From Streptomyces sp. NBRC 110028 (GTDB taxonomy: Bacteria; Actinomycetota; Actinomycetes; Streptomycetales; Streptomycetaceae): DNA of 64,000 bases. The first letter of the stretch is position 1. Each line of letters begins with the position of its first letter. The position numbers were made by a program, and so were the translations under genes. The stretch covers positions 1-64,000 of the forward strand of contig NZ_BBUZ01000034.1 in NCBI RefSeq assembly GCF_001417735.1. The letters are read 5' to 3'. The notes below the pieces were generated by a model, which did no database searches, was not told the DNA's origin, and was given only the letters and a program-made list of their open reading frames with translations. This document shows positions 58,648-64,000 of this stretch, piece by piece.

Positions 58648-59352
58648 TCACCGTCCGCGCAGCAGCAGGGCCCGCTCCACCGCGGTCCAGGTGGTGCTGG
58701 TCGCGAGGTAGAGCGCGGCGGCCAGCGGCACCACGGCGGCGGTGACCAGCGTGCCGAACGACAGCAGCGGCAGCGCCCGCGCCATCCTGGACGCACCGGG
58801 AGCCGCGGACGCACCGGGAGCGCTGGGGACCGCCGCGTCGCGGGCGGCCTTGCGGGTGCGGACGTAACTCCAGGTCGCGACGGCCGCGAGCAGCGCGAAC
58901 AGGCCCAGGTAGACCAGCCCCCGCTGCCCGTCGAGCGCCCCGCCCCAGCGGCCGTCGAGCGGGGCCCCGGCCAGCGTGTGGTCCAGCAGGTCACCGGCGC
59001 CGCTGCCGGTGGAGAACACGTGGTACATGACGAAGAAGACCGGCAGCTGCACGAGGGTCGGCAGACAGCCCGCCAGCGGCGACGCCCCCTCCTTGTCCCG
59101 CAGGTCGGCCATCGCGCGGCGCAGCCGCTCGGGGTCGTTCTTGTGCCGACGGCTCAGCTCGGCGATCTTCGGCGCCAGCGCGGCCCGGGCCTTCTCGCCG
59201 CGCGCCGCCGCCCGGGCGAGCGGATGGAGCGCGGCCCGGACGCACAGGGTGAACAGGACGATGGCGGCGGCCGTCGCCGACGCCCCGAACAGCGGATCGA
59301 GCGAGTCGGCCAGGGTGGTCAGCAGGGTGCCGAGGGATGCGAAAACAGACAT
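58648..59352 (-). CDS. YidC/Oxa1-family membrane insertase (second copy type)
   Basis: A 234-residue insertase with the YidC core of about five helices: LFTLCVRAALHPLARAAAR with the conserved groove Arg, the hairpin ELSRRHKNDPERLRRAM, and GCLPTLVQLPVFFVMYHVF. It is shorter than the housekeeping YidC beside rpmH/rnpA in Streptomyces, so it is likely a paralogue with specialised clients. ATG 59352. It is followed upstream by the DUF6412 gene. Confidence 0.9.
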   Translation of the reverse strand: MSVFASLGTLLTTLADSLDPLFGASATAAAIVLFTLCVRAALHPLARAAARGEKARAALAPKIAELSRRHKNDPERLRRAMADLRDKEGASPLAGCLPTLVQLPVFFVMYHVFSTGSGAGDLLDHTLAGAPLDGRWGGALDGQRGLVYLGLFALLAAVATWSYVRTRKAARDAAVPSAPGASAAPGASRMARALPLLSFGTLVTAAVVPLAAALYLATSTTWTAVERALLLRGR

Positions 59353-59468
59353 GGGAGCCCTCCACGGGTCTCGTCATGGGCCGGGGTGACCGAAGGGAAA
59401 ACGGATCGGCGTGACGAGCCGCGTGGGCGCGGCGGGCGGGTGCTGCGGGATGCTGCGGGTGCGTGCGC

Positions 59469-59789
59469 CTACGCGGCCGTCGGGAGACGACGGCCGGGCG
59501 CCCGGGGCCTGGGGCGGCCCGCGGCATCGGGGTCCCGCTGCGGCAGGAACGCGGTGCGGCGCTCCCGGTCCCGTATCGCGGTGCGTATCCGCCCCGGGGG
59601 CGCGGGCACCCGGGCCCGGGCGGCGAGCACCGCGCAGGTCAGCAGCGCGGCCGCGACGGCGGCGGTGGCAGCGGTGGTGGCGGCGAGGGCGACGGCGCTG
59701 AGCAGCCCGGTCTGGGTGAGCAGGGCGCCGGTCAGCAGGAAGAGGAGAACGCCCAGGTGCATGCGCAGCGTCTCGACGCGATGAGTCAT
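59469..59789 (-). CDS. Small membrane protein (DUF6412-like)
   Basis: A 106-residue protein with two hydrophobic segments (LGVLLFLLTGALLT and ATTAATAAVAAALLTCAVLAA) and an Arg/Pro-rich cytosolic tail (RTAIRDRERRTAFLPQRDP). ATG 59789 follows GGGGGAG. It lies just upstream of the YidC paralogue on the same strand, an arrangement I recall from other Streptomyces genomes; co-function in membrane insertion is inferred. Confidence 0.78.
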   Translation of the reverse strand: MTHRVETLRMHLGVLLFLLTGALLTQTGLLSAVALAATTAATAAVAAALLTCAVLAARARVPAPPGRIRTAIRDRERRTAFLPQRDPDAAGRPRPRAPGRRLPTAA

Positions 59790-59837
59790 GCGGCTCCCCC
59801 TCTCCACTCGGCCACCACCACTCTAAGAGGTGCCACT

Positions 59838-60638
59838 CTAAGAGGTGCCACCGACAACGCGCGGCCCGGCCGCCTTCAGCCTGGCCCACACCACCAGCCG
59901 GTAGCGGGAGGTGTATTCGGGGGTGCAGGTGGTCAGCGTGAGATAGGAGCCGGGCTCGGTGTACCGGTAGCGCGGGTGGAACGAGCTGTACGGCACCTTC
60001 GCGATCACCGTGCCGTCGGAGGGCGAGGTGCGCGGCAGGGTGTGCTCGACGACGTAGGTGAAGCGGGCGTGGAAGGTCTCGACGCTCACCCGGTCCCCCG
60101 GGCGCAGCTCATCGAGGTGGCGGAACGGTTCGCCGTGGGTGTTGCGGTGGCCCGCGAGCGCCACGTTGCCCATCTGCCCGGGCTGGGCGGTTCCCGGATA
60201 GTGGCCCACGTAGCCCTGGTTGAGGACGTACGGCTTGCTGATGCCCTCGGCGATCGGGGCGGTGAGCCCGATGCGCGGGATGCGGATCACCGCGTACGTC
60301 TGGTTCCGGTCGGGGGTCCCGGCGCGGAGGGTGGTGGTGGCGGTGTCCTTCTGACGGTGCGTACCGCCCGTACCCCCGGAGGCCGTACCGTCCGTGTCGT
60401 CCGTACCGCCGGATTCCGTGGAGCCCGCATCGCCGGAGGGGGCCGTCACCGAGGGGTCGTCGGTGTCCCATCGCCGTTCCAGCTCCGCCACTTGGCGCTT
60501 CGCGCCCGCCCGCGCCTCCCGGTTGGTCCACCACAGCTGGTGGGCGACCAGCAGGAGCACGACGAGCCCGATGGTGACGGCGATCTCGCCGCCGGTCCAC
60601 AGCACCCGGGCCACAAGGACCTGCCGCCGCCGTCGCAC
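59838..60638 (-). CDS. Class E sortase
   Basis: A 266-residue sortase with an N-terminal membrane helix (ITVTIGLVVLLLVAHQL-like region), a Ser/Thr/Gly/Asp-rich linker and the catalytic domain: IPRIGLTAPIAEG, LAGHRNTHG (His), LTLTTCTPEYTSRYRLVVW (Cys and Arg). Class E enzymes recognise LAxTG, and the protein at 49268-50638 carries LAATG. GTG 60638 follows GGGGAGG. Confidence 0.92.
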   Translation of the reverse strand: MRRRRQVLVARVLWTGGEIAVTIGLVVLLLVAHQLWWTNREARAGAKRQVAELERRWDTDDPSVTAPSGDAGSTESGGTDDTDGTASGGTGGTHRQKDTATTTLRAGTPDRNQTYAVIRIPRIGLTAPIAEGISKPYVLNQGYVGHYPGTAQPGQMGNVALAGHRNTHGEPFRHLDELRPGDRVSVETFHARFTYVVEHTLPRTSPSDGTVIAKVPYSSFHPRYRYTEPGSYLTLTTCTPEYTSRYRLVVWARLKAAGPRVVGGTS

Positions 60639-60713
60639 ACCGACCTCCCCACCCAGGCCACCGGGAGGGGCACCATAGGCCCTGCGGCGCGCACCCGCCA
60701 GACACGCGACCCG

Positions 60714-62051
60714 TCAGCCGCCGCCCAGCGCCCGCGAGAGGGTGTGGATGACCAGCCCCGCGAGCGCTCCCACCACGGTGCCGTTGATGCGGATGAACTG
60801 CAGATCGCGGCCGATATGGGCCTCGATCTTCCGGGAGGTGTGCTCCGCGTCCCAGCCCGCGACCGTCTCGGTGATGAGCGAGGTGATCTCGTTCCGATAG
60901 GTCGTCACCACATAGACGGCCGCGTCCTCCAGCCAGCCGTCGATCTTGCCGCGCATCGTGGGGTCCGTCACCATCCGCGTGCCCAGCGACAGGATCGCCG
61001 TCCGGGCCCGCAGCCGCAGCTCGCTGCGCTCGTCCTCGGCCGCCGCGACGATCATCGACCGCACCGAGGCCCAGGTGGAGGCGATCAGGTCCTGCACCTC
61101 GCCGCGGCCCAGCACCTCGCCCTTGAGCCGTTCGACCCGGTCGCGGGTGCCGGTGTCCGACTGCAGGTCACCGGCGAAGTCGGACAGGAAGCGGTCCACG
61201 GCGCCGCGCGCCGGATGGTCCGGCATGTCGCGCATCTCCCGGACGAACCGCAGCAGTTCGCGGTAGACCCGCTCGCCGACCTTGCGGTCCACGAACCGCG
61301 GCGTCCAGCCGGGGGCACCACCGGTCACCGCGCCCATCACCGACTCGTTGTGCTCCACCAGCCAGTCGTGGGCGTGTACGCACACCAGGTCCACGGCCCG
61401 GCGGTGGCCACCGTCCGCGACGATCCGCTCCAGCAGCTTGCCGAGCCCCGGCGCGATCTCCTGGGCGTCCGCGCGCCGTGTGATCGCCTCGCCGACGACC
61501 GCCTGCACATCGGAGTCGCGCAGCACGGTGAGCGCGCCGCGCAGCGCGGTCGCCAACTCGTCCGTCACCCGGTCTGCGTGCGCGGGTTCGGCCAGCCAGG
61601 TGCCCAGCCGGCCGCCGATGCCGACGGCGCGCAGCCGCATCCGTACGACGTCCCCGGACAGGAAGTTCTCGCCGACGAAGTCGCCCAGGGTCGCCCCGAG
61701 CTGATCCTTCTTCGTGGGGATGATCGCGGTGTGCGGGATGGGCAGCCCCATCGGCCGCCGGAACAGGGCGGTGACCGCGAACCAGTCGGCCAGCGCGCCG
61801 ACCATGCCCGCCTCGGCGGCCGCCGCCACGTAGCCGGACCAGCCCCCGGCGCCAGAGTTCTGCGCCCACTTGGCGACCGCGTACACCAGCGCGACGGCGA
61901 GCAGCATGCCCGTGGCGATCGCCTTCATCCGGCGCACACCGCGCCGCCGCTCCTCGTCGAGGGGGGTGTCCGCGAACGCGGCGACGCCACCGGCCGGCGC
62001 TCTCACGCCGGGCGGCCTCGGCCCGTTTTCGTCCGTCGTTGTCCGGTTCAT
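60714..62051 (-). CDS. DUF445 family membrane protein
   Basis: A 445-residue protein with two N-terminal membrane helices (MLLAVALVYAVAKWA and a second near GALADWFAVTALFRRP), a long helical central region and a C-terminal hydrophobic hairpin (INGTVVGALAGLVIHTL). GLADWFAVTALFRRPLGLPIPHTAIIP-like wording is the DUF445 hallmark. ATG 62051 has GTGGAGG upstream; ATG 62084 lacks one. Function unknown. Confidence 0.9.
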   Translation of the reverse strand: MNRTTTDENGPRPPGVRAPAGGVAAFADTPLDEERRRGVRRMKAIATGMLLAVALVYAVAKWAQNSGAGGWSGYVAAAAEAGMVGALADWFAVTALFRRPMGLPIPHTAIIPTKKDQLGATLGDFVGENFLSGDVVRMRLRAVGIGGRLGTWLAEPAHADRVTDELATALRGALTVLRDSDVQAVVGEAITRRADAQEIAPGLGKLLERIVADGGHRRAVDLVCVHAHDWLVEHNESVMGAVTGGAPGWTPRFVDRKVGERVYRELLRFVREMRDMPDHPARGAVDRFLSDFAGDLQSDTGTRDRVERLKGEVLGRGEVQDLIASTWASVRSMIVAAAEDERSELRLRARTAILSLGTRMVTDPTMRGKIDGWLEDAAVYVVTTYRNEITSLITETVAGWDAEHTSRKIEAHIGRDLQFIRINGTVVGALAGLVIHTLSRALGGG

Positions 62052-62310
62052 GGCCTCCACCCGGTCGAGCCGTCCCCTCTGCATTGTCTCGTTCCTGTCT
62101 CACTCGTCCTTGAGTGGAACGAACGGCGAGTTCCCGTCGTCTGTCTGGGGGAGCGACCCCGTCCAACCGGGGGCAGGCCGACAGGCGGACCTCTGTCCGG
62201 ACATGGGATCATGAAGGACCGACCGGACCGCATCGGCGAAGCAGCGTCGCTCGCCGTTCCCGTTCACTTTCGGAGCCTGACGCTCCGGCTGCCCGAGGAG
62301 ACCTCCGCCC

Positions 62311-63633
62311 ATGAGCGTGCCCCCTATGCCCAGACGCACGGCCTATGCCGTGTTCGCTGCGCTGGCGGCTGTGGTGGTCCTCGTCTCGACCGCGATATTC
62401 GTCGGGGTCGGCGGCCGGGACCGGAACGTGAACGAGGCCGCGCAGGGCACCCGCAATTCGGCGGCCCCCGCTTCGTCGGGGTCCTGGGTGGGTACCTGGT
62501 CGGCGTCGGCCGCCGCGGCCGAACCGAACACGCTCCGCGGCCTGTCCGGCATGTCGATACGGAACGTCATCCACACCAGCATCGGCGGCACCGGCGCCCG
62601 CATCCAGCTCTCCAACCTGTACAGCGCGCGCCCGCTGACGATCACGCATGCCTCGCTGGCGCTGGCGGCCGCCCCCAGCAACCCGACGGCCGCGACCGGC
62701 ACCATGCGCCGGCTCACCTTCGACAACCGCCCCTGGGTGACCATCCCGCCCGGCCAGGCCACCACCAGCGACCCGGTGCGCATGAACATCCCGGCCGCCG
62801 CCGACCTGCTGATCACCACCTACGCCCCGCAGGCGTCGGGCTCGGTGACGTACCACCCGCACGCCCGCCAGACCTCGTACCTGGCGCGCGGCGACCGTAC
62901 GGAGGACACGGCGGGCGCCGCGTACACCGAACAGAGCCCGTTCTGGCGCTACCTGAGCGCCGTGGACGTGTGGTCCAAGGAGGCGCAGGGCTCGGTCGCG
63001 GTGCTCGGCGACTCGATCACCGACGGCATCACCTCCACCGCCGGGGCCAACCGCCGGTGGACCGACTTCCTCGCCGAGCGGCTGCGCACCGAGCCGGGAG
63101 CGCCCCGCCTCGGCGTGCTCAACCAGGGCATCAGCGGGAACCGGGTGCTGAGCGACGGCACCCAGTTTCCGCCGAACAACCCCAGCGGGCTGTCCCGCTT
63201 CACCCGGGACGTGCTCGACCGCACGAACGTCAAGGCCGTGATCATCGAGCTGGGCGTCAACGACATCCTGCGCATCCCCCACCAGACCGACCCGAACAAG
63301 ATCGTGGACGGGCTGCGGCGGATGACCGAGCAGGCGCACGCCCGGGGCCTGCGGGTCATAGGGGCCACCCTGTCGCCGTTCTACGGCCACCGCGGCTACA
63401 CCCCGCTGCTGGACTCGGTGCGCGAGCGGGTCAACGCCCAGATCCGGGCCGGGAAGGTCTACGACGAGGTCGTGGACTTCGACAAGGCGCTGCGCGACCC
63501 GGCCAGCCCGCTGCGGCTGCGGCCGTCGTACGACTCGGGCGACCATCTGCACCCGAGCGACGAGGGCTACCGGGCGATGGCGCGGGCGCTCCCCCTCGAC
63601 TACCTGCGGGGGAGCGCGGCCGCCGAGCTGTGA
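62311..63633 (+). CDS. Secreted SGNH/GDSL hydrolase
   Basis: A 440-residue exported esterase/lipase. An N-terminal membrane segment (VFAALAAVVVLVSTAIFVGV) is followed by the SGNH domain: block I LGDSITDGITS (Ser), block II GISGNRVL (Gly), block III ELGVNDILR (Asn) and block V DHLHPSDEGY (Asp/His). Close relatives act on acetylated polysaccharides or esters. ATG 62311 follows GAGGAG. The second MITE copy sits 20 bp after its stop. Confidence 0.93.
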   Translation: MSVPPMPRRTAYAVFAALAAVVVLVSTAIFVGVGGRDRNVNEAAQGTRNSAAPASSGSWVGTWSASAAAAEPNTLRGLSGMSIRNVIHTSIGGTGARIQLSNLYSARPLTITHASLALAAAPSNPTAATGTMRRLTFDNRPWVTIPPGQATTSDPVRMNIPAAADLLITTYAPQASGSVTYHPHARQTSYLARGDRTEDTAGAAYTEQSPFWRYLSAVDVWSKEAQGSVAVLGDSITDGITSTAGANRRWTDFLAERLRTEPGAPRLGVLNQGISGNRVLSDGTQFPPNNPSGLSRFTRDVLDRTNVKAVIIELGVNDILRIPHQTDPNKIVDGLRRMTEQAHARGLRVIGATLSPFYGHRGYTPLLDSVRERVNAQIRAGKVYDEVVDFDKALRDPASPLRLRPSYDSGDHLHPSDEGYRAMARALPLDYLRGSAAAEL

Positions 63634-63652
63634 GAGGCCGACGCGGGGCGCG

Positions 63653-63819
63653 CTAGTGCCGCGTCAGTCAGGGTTTGCCCGGTAGCGAGGCGTCCTGGTG
63701 CGGTCAGATGCAAGGCGCCGGATCGGCCTCGTAGTGGGCCTACTCGGCTGATTCGGCAACGCCGCAGATGGCCGTGCCAGGGCGGCGAGCGGGGCGAACC
63801 TTGGCTGACGCGGCACTAG
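63653..63819 (+). mobile_element. 159-bp MITE, copy 2, flanked by CTAG
   Basis: The element at 63657-63815 is the inverted near-copy of 36600-36758: same length, matching termini (one end varied, TGCCGCGTCAGTCAGGG) and the same CTAG on both sides (63653-63656, 63816-63819). It separates the SGNH hydrolase from a leftward gene whose TAG stop lies in the right CTAG. Confidence 0.92.
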
Positions 63820-64000
63820 TGCCCCCAGTCGTGCCTGCGGGCCCGGCGCTCGGCCCGCCCGTCCTCCAGCTCCGCACGGCGCTCACGGCGCGCGGCGCGC
63901 AGTCCCTCCCTGCGCGCCTCCTTCTCCCGGCGGCGCTCCGCCTTGAGCCGCTTGTGCTCCTCCTTGCGGAGCTTGCGCTGGACGTTGACCCCGCCGAAGA
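63816..64000 (-). CDS. C-terminus of a charged, coiled-coil-rich protein (5' part outside window)
   Basis: The final 61 codons of a leftward gene, reading FGGVNVQRKLRKEEHKRL and then long Arg/Glu/Lys runs to RRHDWGH and TAG. The charged heptad-like pattern suggests a helical tail. Frame was fixed by the absence of stops and strong third-position GC. No function can be assigned. Confidence 0.6.
   Translation of the reverse strand, partial: FGGVNVQRKLRKEEHKRLKAERRREKEARREGLRAARRERRAELEDGRAERRARRHDWGH

Noticed and set aside
59463-63656. 1397-codon plus-strand open frame
   Set aside because: It spans four real genes on both strands; composition is Arg/Pro/Gly-rich shadow sequence.

Overview
The window is chromosomal DNA from a Streptomyces or a close actinomycete. 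It is very GC-rich, its genes overlap by ATGA, GTGA or TGATG, and it uses GTG and TTG starts and rare TTA codons. It also carries Streptomyces hallmarks: LuxR-like cluster regulators, whiJ/abaA-type sets (XRE + DUF397 + RsbW-like kinase), class E and F sortases, and a glxA/cslA/cslZ hyphal-tip glycan locus.

1-25 kb is a specialised-metabolite gene cluster that runs off the left edge. A minus-strand operon from about 15.04 kb down to 1 encodes a highly reducing type II polyketide synthase. It has two ACPs, three ketosynthases with intact Cys-His-His triads, and three ketosynthase-like partners that have lost the catalytic Cys (CLF-type). It also encodes a ketoreductase, two hot-dog dehydratases, a FabI-type enoyl reductase, a double hot-dog thioesterase-like protein, a chromene-carboxylate-isomerase/DsbA-like protein, an alpha/beta hydrolase and a biotin carboxylase for malonyl-CoA supply. 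In the middle sit three consecutive DsrE-family (TusBCD-like) genes and an 80-residue relic of a malonyl-CoA:ACP transacylase. Upstream are three related LuxR-type regulators, two MFS exporters, an alcohol dehydrogenase, an LLM-class flavin oxidoreductase and an ABC binding protein plus permease without an ATPase. All three regulators, one CLF, the permease and the alcohol dehydrogenase contain a TTA codon, which points to bldA control of the block. The expected product is a polyene or partly saturated polyene acyl chain (inference).

25.6-42.7 kb is mosaic accessory DNA. It holds two whiJ-like signalling sets, an LPMO, tRNA-Lys(CTT), a deletion scar joining two truncated genes, a HEPN-like membrane protein, and an operon ending in an NB-ARC/TPR protein. 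The sequence just upstream of the NB-ARC start codon encodes a short motif that also ends a separate small protein at 25.6 kb, resembling an NLR/effector amyloid-signalling pair. A 159-bp MITE follows. Scrambled Tn3 transposase and serine-recombinase remnants flank a TetR/SDR pair. The right edge of this block meets a decayed cslA.

43-64 kb is mostly core-like: glxA and cslZ facing each other, a class F sortase with a secreted partner, a HAD phosphatase, an LAxTG surface protein, a ROK regulator divergent from a Gfo/Idh/MocA oxidoreductase with a clear operator palindrome, an MFS exporter, an LTA-synthase-like protein, a fumarylacetoacetase-family enzyme, a second YidC, a class E sortase, a DUF445 protein and an SGNH hydrolase. 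A second copy of the MITE, in opposite orientation, lies at 63.65 kb. Both MITE copies sit in a CTAG that supplies the TAG stop codon of the neighbouring gene.
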